DNA from: an uncultured Flavobacteriaceae bacterium
Lineage (GTDB): Bacteria; Bacteroidota; Bacteroidia; Flavobacteriales; Flavobacteriaceae
Reading direction: 5' to 3'
Length of the DNA: 64,000 nt
NCBI GenBank assembly: GCA_947502975.1
Contig: CANNBV010000002.1
Location: forward strand, 496,001 to 560,000
Below the pieces are notes generated by a model. That model did no database searches. It was not told the DNA's origin and saw only the letters and a program-made list of their open reading frames with translations. Numbering within the stretch: the stretch's first letter is position 1; every line of letters begins with the position of its first letter. Shown here one piece after another: positions 8,615-17,921 of the stretch. The translations under genes and the position numbers were made by a program.

Positions 8615-9535
8615 TTATTTAACTATTTCTATCACAACATTGCCTCGTTTTCGCCCTGAATCTACATATTCATGGGCTTTTACGATGTCATCTAGTTTAT
8701 AGTGTTTATCGATATAAGGCTTTAATTCTTCTTGTTCTGCCATGTCTTTTATTTGTTCGAGATTTTCGGTTGTTTCTTTTGTTAGCATTTTAATTGAAAC
8801 GAAAGTACCATTGGGTTTTAGAACTTTTTTTGCGTTTGATTTTGTTGTTTTTCCCACAGCATCAAATACGATGTCGAATTTTTCTTCACCCTCAAAGTAG
8901 TCATCTTTTTTATAATCTATCAAGTGATTAGCTCCTAATGATTTTACCATTTCAAAATTCGATGAACTACATACTCCTGTTACTTTTGCCCCTTTTTGAT
9001 TTGCAATTTGTACAGCATAGCTGCCAACACTTCCAGAAGCGCCATAAACCAGTACGTTTTGTTCATCTTTTAAATTAGCTTTCTCTAAAAGAAACATTGC
9101 AGTCATTGCACCAACTGGTAATGCTGCAGCCTGCTGGAAACTTAAATTTTCTGGTTTCAATGCAACTACACCACTTTTCCACTTTTCAGGCAAACATATA
9201 TATTCAGCATATGAGCCTGTGCTTAACATGGTTGTGGTCCCAAAAACAGCATCACCCACCTTGAATTTAGTAACACTTTTACCAATCTCTTCAACTACTC
9301 CAGCCAATTCATGCCCCAAAATTTTCTTTTTGGGTTTAAAAAGTCCGAATAGTAATCTAGCAGGAAGCCAGAATAGTGGAGGGAAATCTGAGCTACGAAG
9401 TCGTACATCTCCTGAGGTAACTGTTGCCGCATGTATTTTAATAAGCATTTCATTGTCTTTTGGACTTGGTCTTTCCACTTCAGTGACTTCAATGACATCT
9501 GGAGCACCATATTTTTTATATATAGCTGCTTTCAT
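8615..9535 (-). CDS. NAD(P)-dependent quinone oxidoreductase-like dehydrogenase
   Basis: A medium-chain dehydrogenase/reductase of about 306 residues. The N terminus (MKAAIYKKYGAPDVI) is typical of the quinone reductase subgroup, GHELAGVV is conserved, and YGASGSVGSYAVQIA forms the nucleotide-binding loop. The structural zinc cysteines are absent, as expected for this subgroup. An in-frame ATG at 9559 overlaps the stop of the upstream acyltransferase gene (TAATG). I prefer 9535 because it matches the family N terminus. The substrate cannot be predicted. Confidence 0.82.
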   Translation of the reverse strand: MKAAIYKKYGAPDVIEVTEVERPSPKDNEMLIKIHAATVTSGDVRLRSSDFPPLFWLPARLLFGLFKPKKKILGHELAGVVEEIGKSVTKFKVGDAVFGTTTMLSTGSYAEYICLPEKWKSGVVALKPENLSFQQAAALPVGAMTAMFLLEKANLKDEQNVLVYGASGSVGSYAVQIANQKGAKVTGVCSSSNFEMVKSLGANHLIDYKKDDYFEGEEKFDIVFDAVGKTTKSNAKKVLKPNGTFVSIKMLTKETTENLEQIKDMAEQEELKPYIDKHYKLDDIVKAHEYVDSGRKRGNVVIEIVK

Positions 9536-9558
9536 TTTTGTTAGTTTTATTAAATTCA

Positions 9559-10656
9559 TTACAAGGTTTTTACCTTTTTTGAAACCTGATTTCTAGTTTT
9601 CGCTTTAAGATACCATTTCATTCCAAATAGTGGTCTTAAAAAAGTTACGCGCCTCAATAAAAATTCATAAATAAGGAAACAAGTAATAAATGTGAAAAGC
9701 GTTATTCCTATAAATTGAAGCCAAGGATTAATAGGTAATGGTAAAATTAAGTATGCACCAATATATAACACAAACATATGTATAATGTAAATTGGGTAAA
9801 CAGCATTACTTAGATAAGCCAGAAGAGCACTAGGTTTGTTAAGATAATGATATCCGAGACCAAAAACTCCAAATATCCAGGAGTTAGATTCAATAGCTGT
9901 AAGATACATATTTGATATGGATTGGAAACCGGTAAATCTTAATACATATAAAGCAGCAGCAATTCCAATATATAACCACTTCCACTTTTTTACTGTTTGC
10001 CAAAAAACTTTACCACTATAGACAAATAAGAATCCAAAAAAGAAGGCAAGAAAGCCATTAAAAAAGCCATGCCATGTTTTTGCATACATTTCGAATAATT
10101 GAGGCTTAACAAGACCTATCTCTATCATAAAAAACACTGACATCAATAAAGGCCCTATAGCATAAGTCATGATTTTTGAAATTACTTTTTTAAACCTTCC
10201 GTTTTCATGTTTTTTCATATAGAAAAACAATGGTGACAACAGAACAACATAAACAAAAATATTACCTAAAAACCATAAATGACCACTATCTGGAAAGTAA
10301 CTTAATGGCATATTGTAATATTTTTGAAAGATGAACATATGCAATGTCGTAATTGCTATAAAACCAAAAACAAAAGGTAATAGAATTCGCTTTGAGCGTT
10401 CTAAGAGTAATGTCCTCCAGTTTCTTTTTCTCATTGCAAAAAATAGCCCCATCCCTGAGACATAGAATAGTAAGGGAATGCGCCAAACATTTAGCATAGT
10501 CATTGGTTTCCACAAAGTTTCTAAAGTCTCATCACTTCTTATAAAGCCAATAAACATGGCCCAAGGTTGGAAAATAATGGCAATATGGTAAATTAGTAAC
10601 AAGCCAATGGCAATTACTCTTAACCAGTCTATATCATGTCGTCTATCTGTTGTCAT
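9559..10656 (-). CDS. acyltransferase 3 family membrane protein
   Basis: A 365-residue integral membrane protein with about ten hydrophobic spans. The N-terminal DIDWLRVIAI and LLIYH segment is the signature region of acyltransferase family 3 (OpgC/OafA type), with the conserved catalytic-region His after the first span. Members transfer acyl groups such as acetyl or succinyl to sugars across the membrane. The acceptor here is unknown. The stop overlaps a possible start of the oxidoreductase gene, so translation may be coupled. Confidence 0.82.
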   Translation of the reverse strand: MTTDRRHDIDWLRVIAIGLLLIYHIAIIFQPWAMFIGFIRSDETLETLWKPMTMLNVWRIPLLFYVSGMGLFFAMRKRNWRTLLLERSKRILLPFVFGFIAITTLHMFIFQKYYNMPLSYFPDSGHLWFLGNIFVYVVLLSPLFFYMKKHENGRFKKVISKIMTYAIGPLLMSVFFMIEIGLVKPQLFEMYAKTWHGFFNGFLAFFFGFLFVYSGKVFWQTVKKWKWLYIGIAAALYVLRFTGFQSISNMYLTAIESNSWIFGVFGLGYHYLNKPSALLAYLSNAVYPIYIIHMFVLYIGAYLILPLPINPWLQFIGITLFTFITCFLIYEFLLRRVTFLRPLFGMKWYLKAKTRNQVSKKVKTL

Positions 10657-10681
10657 TTTAGTATGATTTTTATTTTAAATA

Positions 10682-11254
10682 TTATTCTAGCATCATTGCA
10701 ATCACTGGGCGTGCTTTCTTTAATTCATCCATGTTAAGTGTAAATCCCATAGGTTGTAATTGTTGTATCAACATTTCATAGAATGGTTTAACTTCTTCAA
10801 AATTGGCGGTTACCGATTCTCTGGGTGTGACTCCAAAATTGTTACGTATATTTTTGTCTGCTTTCGCATCAATAAGCATTTGTACGATTTCTATACGCCC
10901 AAAGAATGCTGCAGTATGCAATACAGTTGACCCATCATTGTTTTTAATAGATAAATCTGCTTTAGCATCTATAAGTGCTTGAGCAATTTCAAGTTTGTTG
11001 AATGTAGCTGCCGATATTAAAGGTGTTGAACCACTCATGGCTTCTTTTTGATTAATATCAGTTCCGGCTTCAATATGTTGTTTAATTGCTTCAAGGTTTC
11101 CAGAAATTACTGCAGTATGAATATCTACACTTGGCTTATCCACTGTTTTTTCGATTTCAGCAGTATTGTTTGCAGTGTTGTTTTTGTTAGTCTTCGCGCA
11201 GGCAGTAGCTAATAAAATGATAAGTAATAATGTGTTTAATTTTAATGTTTTCAT
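10682..11254 (-). CDS. ankyrin-repeat lipoprotein
   Basis: A 190-residue protein with a lipoprotein signal ending in ATAC (Cys about residue 19), a short linker, and about three to four ankyrin repeats (about 45-150) with typical GSTPLISAA and GSTVLHTAA turns. Ankyrin repeats mediate protein binding. It is the first gene of the leftward cluster with the acyltransferase, oxidoreductase and serine hydrolase, and it faces the AraC/TPR regulator across a 235-base gap, which suggests that the regulator controls it. Confidence 0.82.
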   Translation of the reverse strand: MKTLKLNTLLLIILLATACAKTNKNNTANNTAEIEKTVDKPSVDIHTAVISGNLEAIKQHIEAGTDINQKEAMSGSTPLISAATFNKLEIAQALIDAKADLSIKNNDGSTVLHTAAFFGRIEIVQMLIDAKADKNIRNNFGVTPRESVTANFEEVKPFYEMLIQQLQPMGFTLNMDELKKARPVIAMMLE

Positions 11255-11489
11255 GATTTTGATTTTAATAATTGATATTTAGATTTTTGTTGTTACAAAG
11301 ATCAGACAAGAGTCTTAACCCTTATAAATACTTATGTAGCGATAAGTATAAAGTTTGTTGAAGCAATGAAAATTATGGCGCAGAAGTATAAATTATGACG
11401 CAAGTGCTAATTATTATCGAAGAATTTAAGGTGGAGAACCACTTAGCGTTTGAATTAAATTTTCTAATTTCGTAAGAGTACAAAATCGT

Positions 11490-13562
11490 ATGTCTAGTAC
11501 CTCATTTCAAGGAAAATTTATTGAGCAAGCTAAAACCATTGTTTTAGAGAATATCTCTAACGAACAATTTGGAGTTTCAGAGTTAGCTGATTTGATGAAT
11601 ATGAGTCGTTCAAATTTGTTGAGAAAAATTAAAAAACAAACCTCATTAAGCGCGAGTCAATTTATTCGTCAAGTGCGACTGCAAAAAGGAATGGAACTTT
11701 TAAAGCAAACTGAGTTTACAGTATCTGAAATTTCATATCAGGTTGGATTTGGAAATAACTCTTATTTTACTAAATGCTTTAGAGAATATTTTGGCTTTTC
11801 ACCAGGTGAAGCTAGAAAAATAAAGGATGAAGAAGTAATTCATGAAGAAAAAGTTAGTGAATATTCTATTTTTAAACAACACCGTTGGCACATTATTGGT
11901 GCGACTTTTTTAATTTTATTTTTAAGTGTTTTCTTTTTTTCTGATAGAACATCTACTTCTTCTAATACAAAAGATTCAGACGAAAAAAAATCTATAGCAG
12001 TCTTACCATTTAAGAATTTGAGTAGTGATTCTACTAATGTATATTTTGTGAATGGTCTTATGGAATCGTCACTTAATAATTTGCAAAAAATAAAAGATTT
12101 ACGAGTAATAAGTAGAACATCAGTTGAAAAATATAGACATACAGATAAAACAATCTCAGAGATAGCAAAAGAGCTTAATGTTAGTTATTTAGTTGAAGGT
12201 AGCGGACAACGTGTTGGAAATGAAGTACTATTAAATATCCAATTAATTGAAGCCTCTAATGATACGCCTATCTGGGCAGAACAATATAAGCATGAAGTGG
12301 TTGATGTATTTTCTTTACAAAATGTTGTTGCTAAAAAAATTACTGATGCTATACAAGCAACGGTAACACCAGAAGAATTAGAGTTAATTGAAAAAAAACC
12401 AACTGATAACTTACAGGCATATGAGTATTACTTAAAAGCCCTAGAACCATTTCAAGCAGGAACCAAAGAAGGGCTAGAAGAAGCTATTCCCTTTTTTGAA
12501 AAAGCTATAGAAAATGATTCTCAATTTGCCCTAGCTTACTCTAAACTTGCTATTTTATACTATTATTTAGATATCTATAAAACAGATAAAAAATATACAG
12601 ATATCATAAATAATTATGCTGATAAAGCGTTATTATACGACTCTAAATCTGCCGAAAGTCTTATAGCTAAGGCACTTTACTATATGCATAATAAAGAGTA
12701 TAGATATGCAATACCTCATTTAGAAAAAGCTTTGGAATATAATCCAAATTCATCATCGGTTGTTCAAATACTCTCAGTTATCTATGCTCGTGTTATTCCT
12801 AATACTGAAAAATATTTACATTATGCATTGAAAGGCATACAACTTGATATTGCCGCTAACGATTCAATAAGTCAAAGTTATATCTATTTGAGCTTAAGTG
12901 ATGCTTTTATCCAATCTGGTTTTACCGATGAAGCACTCAAGTATGTAAATTTATCACTTGATTACAATGCTAAAAATGAATATGCACCTTATCTGAAGAT
13001 TTTTATCCAACATGCGCAACACCAAGACATAGATAAAACAACTGATTTATTAGTGAAAGAATGGGAAAAGGATACAACCCGCTTAGATATAATGCAAGAA
13101 GTTGGAAAGTTTTATTATTTTAAAGAAGAATATGACAGTGCGTATTATTACTATGAAAAATTTGTAAAAGCCAAAGAAAAGAATGGTATAGATATTTATC
13201 CTCAAGAAAATCTTAAAATTGGGATTGTTTTTGAGAAAATGGGTTTAAACAAAAAAGCAGCTGATTTCTATGATGCCTATTCACAATATTGTGAAAATGA
13301 TGAATCAATATATCAGCCCGCGAGTTTAGCTTCAAAATACATACACGAAGGAAAATATGATCTAGCAATTGAACAACTTAAACTTTTTGCATCAAAGAAT
13401 AATTACCAATATTGGATTTTATTATTCATAGAAAAAGATCCGATTATGACACCTTTAAAAAGTCATCCTGAATTCAAGTCTACCATACAAAAAATTAAAG
13501 ATCGGTTTTGGGAAAATCAAATACAATTTAAACAGTCTTTAAAAGAACAGAGGCTTATATAA
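11490..13562 (+). CDS. membrane-tethered AraC-type regulator with TPR sensor
   Basis: A 690-residue protein with an unusual order. The AraC-type double helix-turn-helix is at the N terminus (about 8-108, with the YFTKCFREYFGFSPGE signature). A membrane span follows (about 131-150), then a FlgO/TolB-N-like domain (about 162-265, starting SIAVLPFKNLSSDS), then many TPR repeats (about 300-620). The topology implies cytoplasmic DNA binding and an external sensor, like ToxR/CadC proteins. This arrangement is known in flavobacteria. Its likely targets are the divergent ankyrin-acyltransferase cluster and itself. Confidence 0.87.
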   Translation: MSSTSFQGKFIEQAKTIVLENISNEQFGVSELADLMNMSRSNLLRKIKKQTSLSASQFIRQVRLQKGMELLKQTEFTVSEISYQVGFGNNSYFTKCFREYFGFSPGEARKIKDEEVIHEEKVSEYSIFKQHRWHIIGATFLILFLSVFFFSDRTSTSSNTKDSDEKKSIAVLPFKNLSSDSTNVYFVNGLMESSLNNLQKIKDLRVISRTSVEKYRHTDKTISEIAKELNVSYLVEGSGQRVGNEVLLNIQLIEASNDTPIWAEQYKHEVVDVFSLQNVVAKKITDAIQATVTPEELELIEKKPTDNLQAYEYYLKALEPFQAGTKEGLEEAIPFFEKAIENDSQFALAYSKLAILYYYLDIYKTDKKYTDIINNYADKALLYDSKSAESLIAKALYYMHNKEYRYAIPHLEKALEYNPNSSSVVQILSVIYARVIPNTEKYLHYALKGIQLDIAANDSISQSYIYLSLSDAFIQSGFTDEALKYVNLSLDYNAKNEYAPYLKIFIQHAQHQDIDKTTDLLVKEWEKDTTRLDIMQEVGKFYYFKEEYDSAYYYYEKFVKAKEKNGIDIYPQENLKIGIVFEKMGLNKKAADFYDAYSQYCENDESIYQPASLASKYIHEGKYDLAIEQLKLFASKNNYQYWILLFIEKDPIMTPLKSHPEFKSTIQKIKDRFWENQIQFKQSLKEQRLI

Positions 13563-13592
13563 TTGAACATAAGGTTTCTCAAAGTTCATTAA

Positions 13593-13623
13593 AAAGCAGT
13601 CTGAGATTATTTCAAACTGCTTT
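13593..13623 (+). terminator. stem-loop terminator
   Basis: Arms AAAGCAGT and ACTGCTTT enclose a 15-base loop, 31 bases after the AraC/TPR gene stop. The U-tract is short, so termination may be weak. Confidence 0.5.
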
Positions 13624-13645
13624 AACCATCAATCAAATACCTAAC

Positions 13646-14521
13646 TTAAAAGTTAAACTTTCCGTTAGTGTTTTTACGTTGAGCTTCTGGTATAATGGTT
13701 TCAATAATATCCCAATGTTCAACAATTTTTTCGTTATTAACTCTAAATAAATCATAGAAGGATGTTGGTACACCACCAAAATTGCCTTCGCTTATAGCTA
13801 AGACAAAATTACCTTCACCTAAAATTTTATGAATGGTTTTATACTCCATAATGATGCCCTGTTTGGCCATGTCTTCAAGTGCTTTCCCTAAACTAGATAA
13901 ACCATCAGCTATAGCCGAATTATGTTGTAGATAAGCACTGTCTTCACTATCAATATAATTTCCAACTTTGCTCATTTCACCTTTTACAAGAATATCAGAA
14001 ATGAAGTTTTTCACTAAGGTTTTATTAACTTCGGTTTTATCTAAATCTGAGTAAGCAGTAGTACCATCAATTTGAGTGCGTCCACTTGGATTAGCAGGTG
14101 TAACTGCCGTTAAATTATCCCAATGTTCAGTAATTAGTCCATTTTCAAATTTAAAAACATCGAAGCCGATTTTTGGACCAAAAAAATCATATTCTGTATG
14201 AGTAATTACATAATCCCCATCCTGAAAAGCTCTTACGACATTAGCTTTAAAACCACCTTCTGGTGCATGTTGCATCACTTCTCCAAAACCTGCCAAACCA
14301 TCACCAACAGCTAAATTATGTTGTATATATTTCTCTGGGTTAATGTAGCTTATTGGTGTTTGATCTCCAGTATTAAAACTGTTTAAAAGCGCTACTACTT
14401 TTTCTTTGTTTGATAATTCCATTGTGTCTTCAATTTTAGGTGCTTCAATTTGTTCTGTGTCTTTTTTTGTCTTGCAACTTAATAGTGTAAATAAGGCAAG
14501 AGTAAGTATTGTATATTTCAT
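13646..14521 (-). CDS. SnoaL-like (NTF2 fold) lipoprotein, tandem domains
   Basis: A 291-residue protein with a lipoprotein signal (LLSC). It has two similar halves, each with a SnoaL/ester-cyclase-like pattern: YIQHN...GDGLAGFG at about 65-85 and YLQHN...ADGLSSLG at about 195-220, each followed by an F/Y-D-x-F-R/K and EHWD stretch. Proteins of this fold bind small hydrophobic molecules or act as cyclases or isomerases. The specific role is unknown. It lies next to an AraC regulator transcribed in the same direction. Confidence 0.8.
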   Translation of the reverse strand: MKYTILTLALFTLLSCKTKKDTEQIEAPKIEDTMELSNKEKVVALLNSFNTGDQTPISYINPEKYIQHNLAVGDGLAGFGEVMQHAPEGGFKANVVRAFQDGDYVITHTEYDFFGPKIGFDVFKFENGLITEHWDNLTAVTPANPSGRTQIDGTTAYSDLDKTEVNKTLVKNFISDILVKGEMSKVGNYIDSEDSAYLQHNSAIADGLSSLGKALEDMAKQGIIMEYKTIHKILGEGNFVLAISEGNFGGVPTSFYDLFRVNNEKIVEHWDIIETIIPEAQRKNTNGKFNF

Positions 14522-14620
14522 CTTAAATAATGATTTTTAGTTGGTACAAATGTAAAATCACTATATCCTTATTTTGAGGTGAAAAAGATGATAAAAAAGG
14601 TAAATATCGAACCTGTAGAG

Positions 14621-15499
14621 TTATTTATGAATTTTTTTAAACTGATTTGGGGTTAATCCTGTATGCTTCTTAAAATATTTGATAAAGTTGGTAGCTTCTT
14701 CAAAGCCTAATACGAATGCAAGTTCAGTACTTTTTATGGTAGAATTTATAAGTTTTCTCTTGGCCTCAAGAATTATAAAGTCGTCAATAAATTGTTTTGC
14801 CGTTTGGTTGATGATGTCTTTGCTTATTGTATTAAGATGTTTGTAAGTTATGTTAAGCTGTTGTGCATAAAAGTCTGCATTTCTACTTCTATGAAAATTA
14901 AGGCTAAGTAGTTTTTTAAACTTTAGAAAGGTTTCAAATTGTACTGACTCTTTTATGTGAAATGTTTGATGTTTCTTCAGTTCTTCAAGCTTAGAAAAAA
15001 TAATGACATATAGGTAATTAATAATTTTGGAAATGTTGTAGTTATTATCTTTTTTGTAAAATTCTTCATAAAATAATTCAACATATGTTATCACATTGGC
15101 ACTATGAGGAATTTGAATTTTTGGAGAGAATAATTGTGTGTTAAAAAGTCTTATAATTGTGTCTTTTGGTAGTTTGGTCAACTGTTTTTCAAAATAAGTT
15201 TCGGTAAATAGAATAATGTAACCTTCTATGTTTGTACTAAACTTAAAGGCATTAATTTGTCCTTTGGAGAGATAGACTAACGAATGTGCTTTTACTTCGT
15301 GCCAAACAAAATCTACTAAATGTTTAGAGTTGCCGTTTGTGTAAAACACAAACATATAAAAGGCAGCCTGATGAGGTTTTTCAGGATTGTGATCTAATTG
15401 GTTTACACGTCTCGCCAAATCCTGAATCGAAATAATTTCTATTCCTTCAACTTCGTGATTTTTAGATTTGTAAAAAACCTTAGGAATACGTTCCTTCAT
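14621..15499 (-). CDS. AraC family transcriptional regulator
   Basis: A 292-residue regulator with an N-terminal cupin-like ligand domain (about 25-170) and a C-terminal AraC double helix-turn-helix (about 190-290) ending in FIKYFKKHTGLTPNQFK, the family signature. There is no membrane span, unlike the other AraC protein in this window. The ligand and targets are unknown. The downstream SnoaL-like lipoprotein gene, 99 bases away on the same strand, may be a target or co-transcribed. Confidence 0.87.
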   Translation of the reverse strand: MKERIPKVFYKSKNHEVEGIEIISIQDLARRVNQLDHNPEKPHQAAFYMFVFYTNGNSKHLVDFVWHEVKAHSLVYLSKGQINAFKFSTNIEGYIILFTETYFEKQLTKLPKDTIIRLFNTQLFSPKIQIPHSANVITYVELFYEEFYKKDNNYNISKIINYLYVIIFSKLEELKKHQTFHIKESVQFETFLKFKKLLSLNFHRSRNADFYAQQLNITYKHLNTISKDIINQTAKQFIDDFIILEAKRKLINSTIKSTELAFVLGFEEATNFIKYFKKHTGLTPNQFKKIHK

Positions 15500-15665
15500 T
15501 GTGTTTGGATAACTAAACCTGTTGCTTGGTCTTTAAGAAACGAATATAATTTAAAAACCTATTATAATCAATTTTTAAAATTGAGAAATTAATTAGCATA
15601 AGTAACGTCTATACTAATATCGCAAATAATTCTAAAGACAGATTTCTAAAATAAAATAGGAATTG

Positions 15666-15673
15666 TAAATTTG
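15666..15673 (+). promoter_or_regulatory. -7 box TAAATTTG
   Basis: A perfect TAnnTTTG match, 17 bases before the yaaA start. The -33 element is unclear. Confidence 0.5.
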
Positions 15674-15690
15674 ACTTAAAATTAAGTAAA

Positions 15691-16449
15691 ATGAAACTTG
15701 TTATTTCTCCAGCAAAATCTTTAGATTTTGAAACCGAATTACCAATACATAAACACACAGAGCCACAATTTTTAAAACAGTCTGAACGCTTAAATAAACT
15801 CCTGAAAAAGAAATCGGCGAAGAGTTTATCGAAACTAATGAGTATTTCTGATGCATTAGGGCAGTTAAATTATGAACGTAATCAGTCTTGGGAATTACCA
15901 TTTACAAAGGATAATGCGAGACCTGCTGTTTATGCGTTTAATGGCGATGTGTATCGTGGCTTGGATGCATATAACATTCCAGAAGAAAAAAACGATACTT
16001 TACAAAACACAGTTCGCATACTTTCTGGGCTTTACGGTATTTTAAAACCAATGGATTTAATACAGCCTTACCGCTTAGAAATGGGAACTAAAATGCCAGT
16101 TGGTGTTAAAAAGAATCTTTACGAGTTTTGGAAAAAGGACTTAACAATAGCGTTGAATGAAGAGCTTGAAGATGGTGAATTATTTTTGAATTTAGCTAGT
16201 AATGAATATTTCAAAGCAGTAGATGCAAAAAAATTAAAAGTCCCAGTAATCACTGCGAATTTTAAAGATTTTAAAAACGGACAATATAAGGTAATCTCGT
16301 TTTTTGCAAAAGAAGCACGTGGTGCGATGGCAAGATATATAATAGATACTAACGCAAAGACTATTGAAGACTTAAAAGGGTTTAACTATATGAATTATGG
16401 TTTAAGCGAAGAGATGTCTACCGATACAGATTTGGTTTTCATTAGATAG
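15691..16449 (+). CDS. yaaA: peroxide stress protein YaaA (DUF328)
   Basis: A 252-residue cytoplasmic protein whose N terminus MKLVISPAKSLDFE, middle RILSGLYGILKP and PYRLEMGT, and C-terminal FFAKEARGAMARY match the YaaA/DUF328 family throughout. In E. coli YaaA lowers damage from hydrogen peroxide, probably by limiting free iron, and the fold binds DNA. A -7 box is present at 15666. The gene is followed by a TPR protein after 60 bases. Confidence 0.92.
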   Translation: MKLVISPAKSLDFETELPIHKHTEPQFLKQSERLNKLLKKKSAKSLSKLMSISDALGQLNYERNQSWELPFTKDNARPAVYAFNGDVYRGLDAYNIPEEKNDTLQNTVRILSGLYGILKPMDLIQPYRLEMGTKMPVGVKKNLYEFWKKDLTIALNEELEDGELFLNLASNEYFKAVDAKKLKVPVITANFKDFKNGQYKVISFFAKEARGAMARYIIDTNAKTIEDLKGFNYMNYGLSEEMSTDTDLVFIR

Positions 16450-16509
16450 TCTGTTTTTTAGCTTTAGTTTTTTCATTATGTTTATACTGTAAACATAATT
16501 AGAATTAGT

Positions 16510-17235
16510 ATGTGGTGGTATTATTTGGTTATTGGGCTTCAGGCATTTTGTATATATCATGCAATAAAGAATAGGGCTCCATATTATTGGATTTTTATCA
16601 TATTTTTCCTTTCTGGGATAGGTTGTATTATATATTTTATAACTCAAGTATATAACAACCGAGATGCTGAAAAAATCACTTCTGAACTTACACATATCAT
16701 CAACCCAACTAAAAAGATAAGAGATTTAGAAAAACAATTGGAGTTTTCTGAATCGTATCAAAACAGAGTCAACCTTGCTGATGCACATCTAGAGAATAAG
16801 GATTATCCAAACGCTATAAAACATTACAAAGAAGCATTAGATGGTAATTTTCAAAATGATTTTTATGTGATTAAGAATATGATTGAAGCATATCATCATA
16901 TGGAAGATTATAAAAGTGTAGTTGATTACGGAAGTCAAATAAAATCGCATACTGAATTTAAAAAATCTAGAACACAATTTCTATATGGTCTAGCATTAGA
17001 AAAGCAAGGAAATATTAGTGAAGCAGAAGAAAATTTGAAAGCCATAGATATTAGATTTTCTTTTTATAATGAACGTTTAATTTATGCTAATTTTCTACTA
17101 AATATTGGCAAAAAAGAAGAAGCAAAAGAGATATTAGAATCTTTAGTCTCTGAAGGACAACACATGACAAAACCTAATAAAAGGTTATACAGAACAACAA
17201 TTAACGAAGCCCAGAAACTTTTGGATGCGTTTTAA
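16510..17235 (+). CDS. membrane protein with TPR repeats
   Basis: A 241-residue protein. Two hydrophobic segments lie at the N terminus (about 3-17 and 25-45), then a coiled or charged linker, then TPR repeats from about residue 80, for example ADAHLENKDYPNAIKHYKEAL. It looks like a membrane-anchored cytoplasmic TPR adaptor. No function is assigned. Its stop codon overlaps the start of the next gene (TAATG), suggesting coupled translation with the glycosylase-like protein. Confidence 0.72.
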   Translation: MWWYYLVIGLQAFCIYHAIKNRAPYYWIFIIFFLSGIGCIIYFITQVYNNRDAEKITSELTHIINPTKKIRDLEKQLEFSESYQNRVNLADAHLENKDYPNAIKHYKEALDGNFQNDFYVIKNMIEAYHHMEDYKSVVDYGSQIKSHTEFKKSRTQFLYGLALEKQGNISEAEENLKAIDIRFSFYNERLIYANFLLNIGKKEEAKEILESLVSEGQHMTKPNKRLYRTTINEAQKLLDAF

Positions 17236-17918
17236 TGTCATCTATGTTTTTCCATAAACACCCATACGCACCATTTATTCAGAATGACACCAAGAAATTG
17301 ATTGTTGGTACATTGCCACCTCCACGATTTTCAACTGGCAATCTTTTGGAAAAGGATGTTGATTTTTGTTATGGAAGTTATTACAATTCGCTTTGGCTAT
17401 TTATTGATAAAATCCATAATCTGAATTTGCGTTTTGATAATTCAGAAGAAGCTATTGAAGAACGAAAAGCATTTCTTATTAAAAACAAAATGGGTGTTTG
17501 CGATATTGTGGAAAGCTGCGAGCGAGACAAAATTGATGCCTCAGATATAGGTATGAAGAATATCAAACTTCGTGATATTATTGGTTATCTAAAGCAATAT
17601 CCAAATATTGATACATTACTTTTTACTGGAGGAAATAGTAAAAACGGACCAGAATATTTTTTCAGAAAACATCTAAAAACATATAACTTAAAGTTAGAGT
17701 TAGTCTCTAATGAGATTCCTAGGATACATCAATTTTCGCTTTATCATTCAGAGCATAGTGATGTGTCTAAAGTTATAAAAACAGTGTCTTTAACGTCTGG
17801 TTCAGGAGCTGCAAATATTTCAATCAGCAGGATGCCATTATACAAACAATTGAAAATGAAAAATCCGAAGTTTAATACGTTTGATTTTAGAGTAATGCAG
17901 TATAGCGAGTTTTTCTAA
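17235..17918 (+). CDS. uracil-DNA glycosylase superfamily protein
   Basis: A 227-residue protein with a UDG-like first motif (LIVGTLPPPRFSTG near 23-36), a central strand ending in LFTGG, and a C-terminal SGSGAAN that corresponds to the SPSPAN-type motif of the superfamily. Members remove damaged or unusual bases such as uracil or hypoxanthine from DNA. The exact base is not clear from the sequence, and catalytic residues differ from classic UDG. A second ATG three codons in is an alternative start. It converges on the IclR gene with only 3 bases between. Confidence 0.68.
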   Translation: MSSMFFHKHPYAPFIQNDTKKLIVGTLPPPRFSTGNLLEKDVDFCYGSYYNSLWLFIDKIHNLNLRFDNSEEAIEERKAFLIKNKMGVCDIVESCERDKIDASDIGMKNIKLRDIIGYLKQYPNIDTLLFTGGNSKNGPEYFFRKHLKTYNLKLELVSNEIPRIHQFSLYHSEHSDVSKVIKTVSLTSGSGAANISISRMPLYKQLKMKNPKFNTFDFRVMQYSEFF

Positions 17919-17921
17919 AAG

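Noticed and set aside
9219-9596. Open frame on the plus strand over the quinone oxidoreductase
   Set aside because: It is antisense to a well-supported gene, matches no family, and its composition is the mirror of that gene.
15081-15090. AACATATGTT inside the AraC gene as a member of the glycan box set
   Set aside because: It lies in coding sequence far from the glycan region and is best seen as a chance match; it lowers confidence in the motif.
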